Assembly: GCA_023398815.1 (NCBI GenBank)
Contig: JAEWRW010000014.1
Location: forward strand, 19,581 to 83,580
DNA: 64,000 bases
DNA from: Bacillota bacterium
GTDB taxonomy: Bacteria; Bacillota; Clostridia; Christensenellales; UMGS416
Direction of reading: 5' to 3'
This document shows positions 7,899 through 16,459 of the stretch, in pieces. A program made the position numbers and the translations under genes. Position 1 is the first letter of the stretch. Every line of letters starts with the position of its first letter. The notes under the pieces were generated by a model, which made no database searches, was not told where the DNA came from, and worked only from the letters and a program-made list of their open reading frames with translations.

Positions 7899-8861
7899 AT
7901 GGAGTTTAGCAAAATCTGCGACATGAAGAAGGGCCTGACGGTGACCGGCTTCTACCTGGTCAAGACCGCGGCCATCAAGAGTTCCATCAATGGCAATACC
8001 AATTACGGCGATTACACGCTCGCTGACGAGACCGGCGAGATGAACGGAAAACTTTGGGACGTGGCCGAGCCGGAAAGCTGCCCCCAGGCCGGCAGCATCA
8101 TTAAGCTCCAGGGCCTGGTCAACGAATACCAGGGTCGCCTGCAGCTGCGCATTGATAAATTCCGCGAGGCGACCAGCGACGACCCGGTGGACGCCGCTTC
8201 GCTGGTGCCGGCCGCGCCCATGGATGCCGGGCAGATGCTGGAAGCCGTGGGGCAGTACGCCGCGCGCATCACCAACGATGGCTTGCGTACGCTGGTGACG
8301 ACGGTGCTCGACGAGCAGCGGGAGAAGCTGCTCATTTGGCCGGCGGCCACGCGCAACCACCATTCGGTGCGCTCTGGCCTGCTCTACCACACGCTGACCA
8401 TGCTGCGCACCGCCGATGCCATCCGCGGCGTGTATGCCTACCTGCAGCCCGACCTTCTGTACGCCGGGGTCATTCTGCACGACATGGCCAAGCTCTTTGA
8501 GCTCAACGCCACCAACACCGGCATCGCCGGCGACTACACCCGCGACGGTATGCTGCTGGGTCACATCGTGCAGGGCATCCTCTATGTGCAGCAGGTGGCC
8601 GAGCGCGTGGGGTTGGACCCGTCGCTGACCGCGCTGGTGCAGCACATGCTGCTCAGCCACCACTATGAGCCGGAGTACGGCAGCCCTCGCCGTCCCATGT
8701 TCCCGGAGGCCGAGGTGCTGCACTTCCTCGATATTCTGGATGCCCGGCTCTATGACATGCACAAGGCGCTGGAAGACACCCAACCCGGCCGCTTCTCTGA
8801 AAAGCTGTGGACGCTGCACAACCGGCAGCTGTACCGTATGACCGAGGACGAACGCCCGTAA
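7899..8861 (+). CDS. yhaM: 3'-5' exoribonuclease YhaM
   Basis: 320 aa. An N-terminal OB-fold nucleic-acid-binding domain (about residues 12-90) is followed by an HD phosphohydrolase domain (about 150-290) with HH 154-155, H164 and the metal-binding ILHD pair H194-D195. Length and order match Bacillus YhaM, which trims RNA and DNA 3' ends. AAGGAG sits 8 nt before the ATG. It follows the HAD gene closely. Downstream there is a hairpin but no clear U-run. Confidence 0.92.
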   Translation: MEFSKICDMKKGLTVTGFYLVKTAAIKSSINGNTNYGDYTLADETGEMNGKLWDVAEPESCPQAGSIIKLQGLVNEYQGRLQLRIDKFREATSDDPVDAASLVPAAPMDAGQMLEAVGQYAARITNDGLRTLVTTVLDEQREKLLIWPAATRNHHSVRSGLLYHTLTMLRTADAIRGVYAYLQPDLLYAGVILHDMAKLFELNATNTGIAGDYTRDGMLLGHIVQGILYVQQVAERVGLDPSLTALVQHMLLSHHYEPEYGSPRRPMFPEAEVLHFLDILDARLYDMHKALEDTQPGRFSEKLWTLHNRQLYRMTEDERP

Positions 8862-8905
8862 CGGAAGGTCATTTTGTGTTCTCTCTTGGCATTTTTTGCT
8901 TTTTT

Positions 8906-8933
8906 GGAAAGCCGTCCGTCTGGGCGGCTTTCC
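8906..8933. terminator. Hairpin after yhaM
   Basis: Perfect 9-bp stem GGAAAGCCG / CGGCTTTCC (8906-8914, 8925-8933) with a 10-nt loop. No U-run follows, so termination is plausible but weak. Confidence 0.5.
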
Positions 8934-9068
8934 AAATTATCCCGTTCGCGATAAATAATACGTGGAATCGCCAAGCAGCGCGATGAAAAGTTGTCTAGCC
9001 AACTCTTAATTTTGGCCGTTTTTGCGGTTGTTGTGCCGCTTTTCAACAGTTTCCGACAGGAGTAGACA

Positions 9069-9105
9069 TTGACCCTTAAAAACGGATGGGTTATTCTACA
9101 TGTAG
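9069..9105 (+). promoter_or_regulatory. Promoter with palindrome near the start site
   Basis: TTGACC (9069-9074), 17-bp spacer, TATTCT (9092-9097). A perfect 10-bp palindrome CTACATGTAG overlaps the end of the -10 and the start site (about 9096-9105) and could be an operator for an unknown regulator. Confidence 0.6.
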
Positions 9106-9169
9106 TAGAGATCATTTATTCCTATAACCAATTGTAGCATTGGAAGCAAACGAGAAGGGGGGGATGGAC

Positions 9170-9472
9170 ATGTATGAGACCCGGGATTTGATGGAGCAAC
9201 CCGGCAGCCCCCAGCAGCTCCGAGCCGAACTCATCTGCATTGAGGAGCAATTGGATCGCCTCAACCGCGAGAACAAGCTCCTGAGCGAAGATTTGGGCAA
9301 GCTGTATTACCAGTTCCGCCAGAGCCAGCATGGCTATGACACCGGACGGGAAGTCCGGCTCGAACCCATTGTGCGGGTCAGCCGGGTGGCCGATGAGAAC
9401 CTGGACCGGCGTTACTGGCTGGAGTATCGCAAGAGACGCATTTTACGCTATTTGGAAGATTTGGACGAGTGA
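9170..9472 (+). CDS. Small coiled-coil protein of unknown function
   Basis: 100 aa from ATG 9170, chosen because the AAGGGGGG site (9155-9162) is correctly spaced for it; ATG 9164 is too close. Residues 15-55 (AELICIEEQLDRLNRENKL) form a heptad-like coiled coil with leucines and charged residues. The C-terminal third is Arg/Tyr-rich (RRYWLEYRKRRILRYL) and basic. No cysteine pair, membrane segment or signal peptide. It has its own good promoter and a palindrome at the start site. It may be a small regulator or adaptor; no function is claimed. Confidence 0.65.
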   Translation: MYETRDLMEQPGSPQQLRAELICIEEQLDRLNRENKLLSEDLGKLYYQFRQSQHGYDTGREVRLEPIVRVSRVADENLDRRYWLEYRKRRILRYLEDLDE

Positions 9473-9528
9473 CAGCTTCTCTTTCCCTTGTTGCCACCCG
9501 CTTTGCTCCTCGCCCGGTCATTTGGGCT

Positions 9529-9557
9529 TTGCGTCGTTCCCTCGCTTGCGTTATAAT
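9529..9557 (+). promoter_or_regulatory. Promoter of the phosphatase-cdaA-cdaR-cmk-plsC run
   Basis: TTGCGT (9529-9534), 17-bp spacer, perfect TATAAT (9552-9557), 36 bp before the ATG at 9593. Confidence 0.6.
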
Positions 9558-9592
9558 ACAATAGAGAAAGTAAAACCATAAGGACGCAGAGC

Positions 9593-10711
9593 ATGGAACA
9601 GCCTAGCCACCCCCTCATCCATTCGGATTCCCTTTGTCGCGAAACGCTCGATGGGCTGCGCGATCTGGTTGCCGTGCTGGATCAGGATGGCCATGCTTTC
9701 TATGCAAACCGCGCGCTGCGTGGGCTTTTGGGTTGCCCGTCGGGTTGCTGTGAGCGGCCGGACGGCGACGCTGTGTGCGAGGGTTGCCTGGTGCCCACGG
9801 CCCGACGGCAGGCGCCGGCTGAGCCAGCGCTGGTGGCCCAGGGCGGCCGGCTCTACGAGCTGGAGACCGATCCGATGGAGGATGGTGTTTCCCGCTTGGC
9901 GGTGTGGCACGACGTGACCAGACGGGAGGAGACCTCCCGCCTGCTCCACAGCCAATACAGCAAAATGAGGCGGGATATCCTGCATGCCCGCAGCGTGCAG
10001 AGTTCCCTGCTGCCGCGCAAGCTCCTGCAGGTGGATGGCTATTGTTTTGACTGCCTCTACAAGCCCTGCGAGGAGATGAGCGGCGATATTTTCGACATGG
10101 TGCGCATTGGACGGGACAACGTGGCCTTCTACGTGGCCGACGTCGCCGGCCATGGCGTCACTGCGGCCATGCTCACGGTGTTTTTCAGCACCGCCATCCG
10201 GCTGGAGATGCGCCACATGGACATGCCAGGCGATGTGCTCAGCCGTATCCACCGCCGCTTTGTGGAGCTGAACCTGGAGGAGCAGCGCTACATCACGGCC
10301 TTTCTGGCGCGGTTGGAGCTGTCGACTGGCCGGCTCTACTGGTCCAACGCCGGGCACATCTGCCCGCCGGTGGTGGCCGGCCCCCGGGGGGAGCCGCGGG
10401 AGCTTGCCATGGCGGGCCTGCCCATCAGCCGCTGGTTTGAGGATCAGGCTTACCACACCGGCACCTGCACGCTGGAGGAAGGCGAGTCGTTGCTGCTCTT
10501 CTCCGACGGGCTGGAGGCCCGCTGGAACGACATGCCCCTGGGCGACGACATGCCGCGGGCGCTGGCCGAACTCATGCGAACCAACCGCCCCACCCAAACG
10601 CTGGAGGCCATCTGGCGCCGGGTGGGTGCTGAGCAAAAGAACTACGAGACCAAGGACGACACGACGCTTCTGCTGGTCAGCCGTCTGCAGTCTCCCACGG
10701 ACGGGAGGTAA
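9593..10711 (+). CDS. PAS-PP2C (RsbU/SpoIIE-type) serine phosphatase
   Basis: 372 aa. A PAS-like sensor (about residues 18-110) contains a cysteine cluster, C48, C52, C53, C62 and C65, of the kind that can hold a metal or Fe-S centre. A short helical linker (112-140) leads to a PPM/SpoIIE phosphatase domain with EMSGDIFDM (metal Asp about D165), VADVAGHGV (D183, G186), LLLFSDGLE and KDDTTLLLV. Such enzymes dephosphorylate anti-sigma-factor antagonists. No anti-sigma pair is nearby. The gene ends 2 nt before cdaA, tying it to the c-di-AMP operon. Confidence 0.87.
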   Translation: MEQPSHPLIHSDSLCRETLDGLRDLVAVLDQDGHAFYANRALRGLLGCPSGCCERPDGDAVCEGCLVPTARRQAPAEPALVAQGGRLYELETDPMEDGVSRLAVWHDVTRREETSRLLHSQYSKMRRDILHARSVQSSLLPRKLLQVDGYCFDCLYKPCEEMSGDIFDMVRIGRDNVAFYVADVAGHGVTAAMLTVFFSTAIRLEMRHMDMPGDVLSRIHRRFVELNLEEQRYITAFLARLELSTGRLYWSNAGHICPPVVAGPRGEPRELAMAGLPISRWFEDQAYHTGTCTLEEGESLLLFSDGLEARWNDMPLGDDMPRALAELMRTNRPTQTLEAIWRRVGAEQKNYETKDDTTLLLVSRLQSPTDGR

Positions 10712-10713
10712 GG

Positions 10714-11595
10714 GTGCTCGAAAAACTCTGGGAAGGGATTCGCCAGGCGGTGACACAACTGCAAGTGCTGCCGCAGGATGTGCTTGATATCCTGATCCTC
10801 ACCTTTGTGGTGTATCAACTCATCAAAATCACACGGGAAACCAGGGCGTTCCAGCTGCTGAAGGGCTTTGCCATGCTCATTGTGGCCGCGCAGATCAGCG
10901 ACTGGCTGTCGCTCTCAGGCCTGTCTTGGGTGCTCAACTCGGTCGTCAACGCCGGGGTAATTGCCATGGTCATTCTCTTCCAGCCGGAGCTGCGCCGGGC
11001 GCTGGAGCGGCTGGGCTCGGGTGCCATTTTGGAAACGCCCACGCTGACCGGCGCGGCGGAGGAGGAGCAGCTGCGCCACACCGCCGACGAGCTGACCCGC
11101 GCGGTGCAGAACCTCGCCAAGAAGCGCACCGGCGCGCTCATCGTGCTGCAGCGGCGCAACACCCTTGTCAACATCATGGAGTCCGGCACGGCCATTGACT
11201 CGCGCCTGTCGGCCGCCCTGTTGGAGAATATCTTCATCCCCAACACCCCGCTGCACGACGGCGCGGTTATCGTGCGCGGCGACCGCATTGCGGCGGCGGG
11301 CTGTTTCCTGCCGCTCACCACCAACAACGACCTGGACCTGGAGCTGGGCACCCGGCACCGGGCGGCCCTGGGCATGAGCGAGACCACCGACGCCGTCGTC
11401 ATCATCGTGTCGGAGGAGACGGGCATCATCTCCCTGGCCGAGGGCGGGAAGCTGACCCGATACCTCGACCCGCAGGGGCTGCGCCGCGCTCTTGATACCA
11501 TCTACCGCCCGCGGGAGAAGACCCGCAAACGGCTCCCGCACTTTGGGAGCCTGTCTCAATGGAGGAAGCGCAACGATGAAAAACCGGACAAGTGA
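10714..11595 (+). CDS. cdaA: Diadenylate cyclase CdaA
   Basis: 293 aa from GTG 10714, 2 nt after the phosphatase gene. Three TM helices lie in residues about 20-90. The DAC domain follows with the catalytic DGA motif (182-184, LHDGAVIV) and RHR (214-216, GTRHRAALG). Makes cyclic di-AMP from two ATP at the membrane; c-di-AMP controls potassium transport and cell-wall homeostasis. The next gene, cdaR, encodes its known regulator and overlaps it by 20 nt. Confidence 0.96.
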   Translation: MLEKLWEGIRQAVTQLQVLPQDVLDILILTFVVYQLIKITRETRAFQLLKGFAMLIVAAQISDWLSLSGLSWVLNSVVNAGVIAMVILFQPELRRALERLGSGAILETPTLTGAAEEEQLRHTADELTRAVQNLAKKRTGALIVLQRRNTLVNIMESGTAIDSRLSAALLENIFIPNTPLHDGAVIVRGDRIAAAGCFLPLTTNNDLDLELGTRHRAALGMSETTDAVVIIVSEETGIISLAEGGKLTRYLDPQGLRRALDTIYRPREKTRKRLPHFGSLSQWRKRNDEKPDK

Positions 11596-12838
11596 CATCC
11601 TACGCAAGGTCCTCCGGTCGCTGCGCAGCAACCTCGGCTGGAAGATCATCTCTCTGGCCTTCGCCATCCTGCTGTGGAATTATGTGATCGGCGAGGTCAA
11701 CCCCACTCGCAACGTGGAATACACCAACCTGCGGGCCCGTGTCGTGGGGCTCGACCAGCTCAACAACGAGAAATTGACGCTGCAGGGTGACCCGCAGTTT
11801 AAGAACATCAACGTGACGGTGGCCCTGCGCCGCGCCGAGCTAAAAACCTTCCACAAGTCGGACATCGACGTGTACGTCGATGTGTCCGCCGCCAACAAGG
11901 AGGGGGAGGTTGAGCTGAAGATCAAGGCGGCCCCGGCCAAGGGGACGGTGGTGCGCATCTCGCCCGACCGGGTGACGCTGACGGTGGAGGAGCTCAAGCA
12001 GCGCACCGTGCCGGTGGAGTGCGAGACGACCGGCGAGCTGCCCCAGGGGTACTGGGGAAGTTCGCCCGAGCTCAACAACACCGACCTGACGATCACCGGC
12101 GCCGCTTCGGTGGTGGACCGGGTGGAGAAGGCCGTGGTGACCGTGCCGCTTAACGACCTCAATGAGTCCATCTCCGTGCCCAAGGATTTTGCCCTGCAGG
12201 ACGCCGACGGCAACGTGGTGGACAAGGCGGGGTTGACGTTCTCCGCCCCCAATTGCATCGTCAGCCTGACGATCTACCCTATGAAGACCGTGCGCATCAA
12301 TGCCGAGAGCGCCATCACCGGCACGGTGGCCGATGGGTATGAGATTGGCACGCCGGAGGTCTACCCCACCTCGGCCGTGGTGGCCGGCCCGGCGGAGACG
12401 CTGGCGGGCCTGGAGGAGATCACCGTCAAACCCATCGACGTGACCGACGCCCAGCTCGATGTGTCCGCCTATATGTCGCTGGAACTGCCCAAGGGAGTGT
12501 ACGCGGTCAACGTGACCGGCGCCACCGTCAACATCCCGGTGAGCAAAAAGATGACCAGCCGCACGTTCTCCGACCTGCCGGTGACGGTCACCGGCGTGGG
12601 CAGCGGCTTGTTGCTGGGGGAGAAGGTGACGGCCACGGCCATCGTGACTTACCCCGAGCTCATCGCCAGCCAGATCCGCTCGTCACGCTTTAAACTATTC
12701 GCCGATGCCAGTGGCCTCACCGTGGGCACTTTCAACGTGAAGGTGCGGGTTGAGGTGCTTCCCGAGGCCGGTGTGACCGCCGACGCCGTGACGCTGCAAC
12801 CCGAAGAAATCTCGATTACGCTGGTGCCGTCTGAATAG
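11576..12838 (+). CDS. cdaR: YbbR-domain regulator of CdaA
   Basis: 420 aa from ATG 11576 (GGAGG at 11561-11565), inside the 3' end of cdaA. One N-terminal TM (about residues 20-40, WKIISLAFAILLWNYVIG) anchors an extracytoplasmic region of about four YbbR repeats of 80-90 residues (e.g. RTVPVECETTGELPQGYW; VRINAESAITGTVADGYE). CdaR binds CdaA at the membrane and tunes c-di-AMP output. In many Firmicutes glmM comes next; here it is cmk. Confidence 0.93.
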   Translation: MKNRTSDILRKVLRSLRSNLGWKIISLAFAILLWNYVIGEVNPTRNVEYTNLRARVVGLDQLNNEKLTLQGDPQFKNINVTVALRRAELKTFHKSDIDVYVDVSAANKEGEVELKIKAAPAKGTVVRISPDRVTLTVEELKQRTVPVECETTGELPQGYWGSSPELNNTDLTITGAASVVDRVEKAVVTVPLNDLNESISVPKDFALQDADGNVVDKAGLTFSAPNCIVSLTIYPMKTVRINAESAITGTVADGYEIGTPEVYPTSAVVAGPAETLAGLEEITVKPIDVTDAQLDVSAYMSLELPKGVYAVNVTGATVNIPVSKKMTSRTFSDLPVTVTGVGSGLLLGEKVTATAIVTYPELIASQIRSSRFKLFADASGLTVGTFNVKVRVEVLPEAGVTADAVTLQPEEISITLVPSE

Positions 12839-12873
12839 CAGCCCGGCGCAAAGGAAAAAGCAGGAGGAACCCG

Positions 12874-13548
12874 TTGAACCCATTGCAGATTGCCATTGAC
12901 GGGCCGGCCGGTGCCGGCAAGTCCACCATTGCCAAGGCCATTGCCCGGGAGCTGGGCATCACCTACCTCGATACCGGGGCCATGTATCGCGCCACGGGGC
13001 TCAAGACCCTGCGCCAGGGCATCGACCCCACCGACGAGGCTGCTATGTCGGCCCTGGCCGCGGGCACGGACATCGCCGTGCGCTACGAGGCCGGTGGTCA
13101 GCGGGTGCTGCTGGATGGCGAGGACGTGACCGGGCTCATCCGCACGGGCGAAGTGTCAGCTGCGGCGTCCCAGGTCTCCCGTCACCGTGCCGTGCGAGAG
13201 CGTATGGTTGCCCTGCAGCGACAGTTGGCCGGGCAGATCCCCGTCGTCATGGACGGCAGGGACATCGGCAGTGTGGTGCTGCCCCAGGCCGCCTTTAAGT
13301 TTTTCGTCACTGCCTCGGTGGAGGTGCGTGCCGAGCGCCGACGGCTGGAGCTGCTGGCCCAGGGCATCGACCGGCCTCTGGAGGAATACATGCGGGACAT
13401 TGCCGAGCGCGACCGGCAGGACATGACACGGGCGGAGTCGCCGCTGGTGGTTGCCCCGGGGGCCGAGGTCGTGGATACCTCCGCGATGAACGCTGACGAG
13501 GTCGTCGCCCATGTTCTGGGGAGGGTGCGCGGCCATGAACCGAAGTGA
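12874..13548 (+). CDS. cmk: Cytidylate kinase
   Basis: 224 aa from TTG 12874, set by CAGGAGG upstream. P-loop GPAGAGKST at residues 10-18, YLDTGAMYRA nucleotide-binding motif, MDGRDIGSVVLP and the RAERRRLEL lid. Phosphorylates CMP and dCMP. The reading frame overlaps the 5' region of plsC, a gene order (cmk-plsC-ispH-rpsA) conserved in Clostridia. Confidence 0.95.
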   Translation: MNPLQIAIDGPAGAGKSTIAKAIARELGITYLDTGAMYRATGLKTLRQGIDPTDEAAMSALAAGTDIAVRYEAGGQRVLLDGEDVTGLIRTGEVSAAASQVSRHRAVRERMVALQRQLAGQIPVVMDGRDIGSVVLPQAAFKFFVTASVEVRAERRRLELLAQGIDRPLEEYMRDIAERDRQDMTRAESPLVVAPGAEVVDTSAMNADEVVAHVLGRVRGHEPK

Positions 13549-14194
13549 GATGAGCCCCTTCGCCCGGGCGCTGTACACGGTGGCCAAGACCGTGGTAACC
13601 TGGTGGATTGCGCTGCTGCACCCCCAGCGGGTGCAGGGGCGGGAGAATCTGCCGGCGGACGGCTCGTTCATCGTCATCGCCAACCACCGCAGCATGCTGG
13701 ATGTGTTCTTCATCGCGCGGCTACTGCTGCCGCGGCGCACGGTGTTCATGGCCAAGGAGGAACTCTTTGGCAATGGCCTCCTGCGCTGGCTCATCGGCGT
13801 AGCCGGCGGGTTTCCGGTCAAGCGGGGCTCGGCCGACATCAGCGCGGTGAAGAAGTCTCTCGCCGTCCTGCGCGACGAACGCCAGGTCTTCGGCATCTTC
13901 CCCGAAGGCACCCGCAACAAGAACATTGAAAGTGGCTTGCAAAAGTTTTACAACGGCGTTGGTTACATCGCCCTCATGGCCAAGAAACCGGTCGTACCCA
14001 TCCTGTTTACCGACCGGGGCAATTTCCGCCCTTTCCGGGGTGTACACATCGCCATTGGCCAGCCGGTGGTGCTGGGGGATCTCACCGAAGGGCGCAAGCT
14101 GACCGGCGAGGCGACCCAACAGGCCACCGACCGAATCTTTGAGGCGCTCAATGTGCTGCGGCAAGACAGGATTTCTGCCACAACAGCCGAATAA
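13535..14194 (+). CDS. plsC: 1-acyl-sn-glycerol-3-phosphate acyltransferase
   Basis: 219 aa from ATG 13535 (GGGGAGGG 13518-13525 is well placed; an in-frame ATG at 13511 is not). Block I is the catalytic NHRSMLD (H-x4-D), block III is FPEGTRN, block IV is KKPVVPILF. One N-terminal hydrophobic helix (about 18-34) associates with the membrane. Acylates lysophosphatidate to phosphatidate. Overlaps cmk by 14 nt. Confidence 0.94.
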   Translation: MNRSEMSPFARALYTVAKTVVTWWIALLHPQRVQGRENLPADGSFIVIANHRSMLDVFFIARLLLPRRTVFMAKEELFGNGLLRWLIGVAGGFPVKRGSADISAVKKSLAVLRDERQVFGIFPEGTRNKNIESGLQKFYNGVGYIALMAKKPVVPILFTDRGNFRPFRGVHIAIGQPVVLGDLTEGRKLTGEATQQATDRIFEALNVLRQDRISATTAE

Positions 14195-14197
14195 CAT

Positions 14198-14226
14198 TTG
14201 TAATTCGCGATTTTTTAGGGTATACT
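14198..14226 (+). promoter_or_regulatory. Promoter of ispH-rpsA
   Basis: TTGTAA (14198-14203), 17-bp spacer, TATACT (14221-14226), only 12 bp before the TTG start codon, so the leader is very short and contains just the ribosome site AGGAGG. Confidence 0.6.
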
Positions 14227-14238
14227 TAGGAGGCGTAT

Positions 14239-16371
14239 TTGAAAATCTACCGGGCTCAGAAGGGCGGATTCTGTTTCGGGGTTCGCCGTGCGGTGGACAA
14301 GGCGCTGCAGTGCGCCCAAGGCCCCCAACCGGTGGTGACGCTGGGACCGATCATCCACAACCAGCAGGTTGTTGATCGTCTGGCCCGCCAGGGTGTCCGC
14401 TCCGCCGACCGGGTGGAGGAGATTCCCGACGGCGCGGTCGTCGTGATTCGGTCCCACGGAGTGGGGCCGCAGGTGCTGGAGCAATGCGCCGCCCGCGGCC
14501 TTTCGGTGGTGGACGCCACCTGCCCCTGCGTCGGGCGCATCCAGCGCAAGGCACAGGAGTGGGCCGGGCAGGGGAAGCCTGTCATCCTGGTGGGTGAGAG
14601 GGATCACCCCGAGGTCGTAGGCATCAGCGGTTGGTGCGGCGGGAAGGCTTACGTCGTGGGCAACGACCAGGACGTGGATGACCTGCCCCCCATGACCGAG
14701 GCTTGCGTGGCCGCCCAGACGACCACGCCCCAGGCCCTGTGGGAGCGGTTATTGGCCCGCCTGCAGGCGCGCATCCCGGGTCTGGCGGTCTTTCCCTCCA
14801 TCTGCAACGCCACGGCGGAGCGGCAGGAGGAAGCGGCTGACTTGGCCCGACGGTGTGAGTGCATCGTGGTGGTGGGCGGCAAGGACAGCTCCAACACCGC
14901 AAAGCTGACCCGCATCTGCCGCGCCATCCAGCCCAACACCTGGTGGGTGGAGGACGCCGCTGAGCTTCCGCTGGCGGAGCTGGCACGGTTTCGGAACGCA
15001 GGCATAATTTCCGGCGCATCCACGCCGGATTGGATAATTGAGGAGGTTTGTGCCAAGATGAGCGACATCGAGAACAGGGACTTCGAAGCGACAGCGGAGG
15101 AGGCCCGCCCCGAAGTGGAGCAGCAGACTGCAGTGGAGCAGGGGGGCGAGGCTACCGAGCCCGAAGCTACCCCGGCACAGGTGGAAGTCCCGGCCGCTCC
15201 TGTCAACAGCTTTGAAGAAGCATTTGAACGGACCATGCGGCCCATCCATCCCGGGCAGCTGATAAAGGGTACCGTTGTGCAGGTGACTGCCGACGCAGCG
15301 TACGTCAACATCGGTTACAAGGCCGATGGCATTGTCACCCGCGACGAATACGCGTCCGAAGCCGTCGACCTGTTGGCCGAGGTGCATGAGGGCGACGAGA
15401 TTGAGGTGGAAATCCTCAAGATCAACGACGGCGAGGGCAACGTGGTGCTCTCCCGCAAGAACCTGGAAGTCCGCCGCGGCTGGAAGCTGATCGTCGACGA
15501 CTTCGAGGCCGGCAACATCGTCAAGGGCATCGGCAAGCAGGTCGTCAAGGGCGGCCTCATTGCCCAAGTGTATGGCGTGCGTGCCTTCATTCCGGCCTCC
15601 CAGCTGGACAACCGGTATGTGGAGGACTTGGGTGAGTACCTCAACAAGGAAATGGATCTGAAGATCCTTGAGGTGGAGAAGCACCGCCACCGCGTCGTCG
15701 CCAGCCGCAAGGCCGTGATGGAGGACGAGAAGAAGAAGCACGAGGACGAGACGTGGGAACTGTTGAAGTCCCACGAGGGCGACATGGCCAAGGGTACCGT
15801 CCGCCGCCTCACCGACTTCGGCGCGTTTGTCGAGGTGGAGGGCATTGACGGCTTGGTGCACGTCACCGACCTGGCTTGGGGCCGCGTGAAGCACCCCAGC
15901 GACGTCGTCCACGTCGGCGAGGAGATCAACGTCATCATCCTGAAGGTGGACATCGAGCGCAAGCGCCTGTCCCTTTCGGCCAAGATGGCCAAGCCCCGTC
16001 CGTGGGATCTGGCGCCCGACCGTTACCACGTCGGTGACATCGTCGAGGGCAAGGTTGTCCGCATCGTGAGCTTCGGTGCCTTTGTGGAGCTGGAGCCCGG
16101 TCTCGACGGCCTGGTGCACATCTCCCAGGTGGCCAACCGCCGTGTCGAGAAAGTGGAAGATGTGCTGCACCCCGAGGACAAGGTGCTCGTCCGCATTCTG
16201 GACGTCAACCCCGAGGCCAAGCGCATCAGCCTGAGCATCCGCGAGGCTTCTCAAGACGAATCGGTGGCTGACGAGGACGCCTACGCTGACGAGAACGGAA
16301 TGGTCTACTCCAGCAGCACCGGCTACAATACCTACCGCGAGATGGAAGACAACGCCGACGAGGACAACTGA
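14239..16371 (+). CDS. ispH: IspH-ribosomal protein S1 fusion
   Basis: 710 aa from TTG 14239 (AGGAGG upstream). Residues 1-275 are HMBPP reductase, the last step of the MEP isoprenoid pathway: cluster cysteines C12, C95 and C189, and histidines H40, H73 and H123. After an acidic linker (about 280-330) come four S1 RNA-binding repeats (about 335-405, 420-490, 505-575, 590-660), e.g. GTVRRLTDFGAFVEVEGIDG. The fusion is known in Clostridia. An internal AGGAGG (15041-15046) precedes an in-frame ATG at 15058, so the S1 part could also be made alone. A strong terminator follows. Confidence 0.95.
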   Translation: MKIYRAQKGGFCFGVRRAVDKALQCAQGPQPVVTLGPIIHNQQVVDRLARQGVRSADRVEEIPDGAVVVIRSHGVGPQVLEQCAARGLSVVDATCPCVGRIQRKAQEWAGQGKPVILVGERDHPEVVGISGWCGGKAYVVGNDQDVDDLPPMTEACVAAQTTTPQALWERLLARLQARIPGLAVFPSICNATAERQEEAADLARRCECIVVVGGKDSSNTAKLTRICRAIQPNTWWVEDAAELPLAELARFRNAGIISGASTPDWIIEEVCAKMSDIENRDFEATAEEARPEVEQQTAVEQGGEATEPEATPAQVEVPAAPVNSFEEAFERTMRPIHPGQLIKGTVVQVTADAAYVNIGYKADGIVTRDEYASEAVDLLAEVHEGDEIEVEILKINDGEGNVVLSRKNLEVRRGWKLIVDDFEAGNIVKGIGKQVVKGGLIAQVYGVRAFIPASQLDNRYVEDLGEYLNKEMDLKILEVEKHRHRVVASRKAVMEDEKKKHEDETWELLKSHEGDMAKGTVRRLTDFGAFVEVEGIDGLVHVTDLAWGRVKHPSDVVHVGEEINVIILKVDIERKRLSLSAKMAKPRPWDLAPDRYHVGDIVEGKVVRIVSFGAFVELEPGLDGLVHISQVANRRVEKVEDVLHPEDKVLVRILDVNPEAKRISLSIREASQDESVADEDAYADENGMVYSSSTGYNTYREMEDNADEDN

Positions 16372-16404
16372 GTCCTCAAAGGCAACGGCTGAACAAAAGG
16401 AAGG

Positions 16405-16435
16405 CCGCCAGCGCATTGCGCTGGCGGACTTTTTG
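16405..16435 (+). terminator. Intrinsic terminator of ispH-rpsA
   Basis: Perfect 10-bp stem CCGCCAGCGC / GCGCTGGCGG (16405-16414, 16418-16427), 3-nt loop, followed by CTTTTTG. Confidence 0.9.
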
Positions 16436-16459
16436 TATGGACGGACGCCTTTCGTTTGA

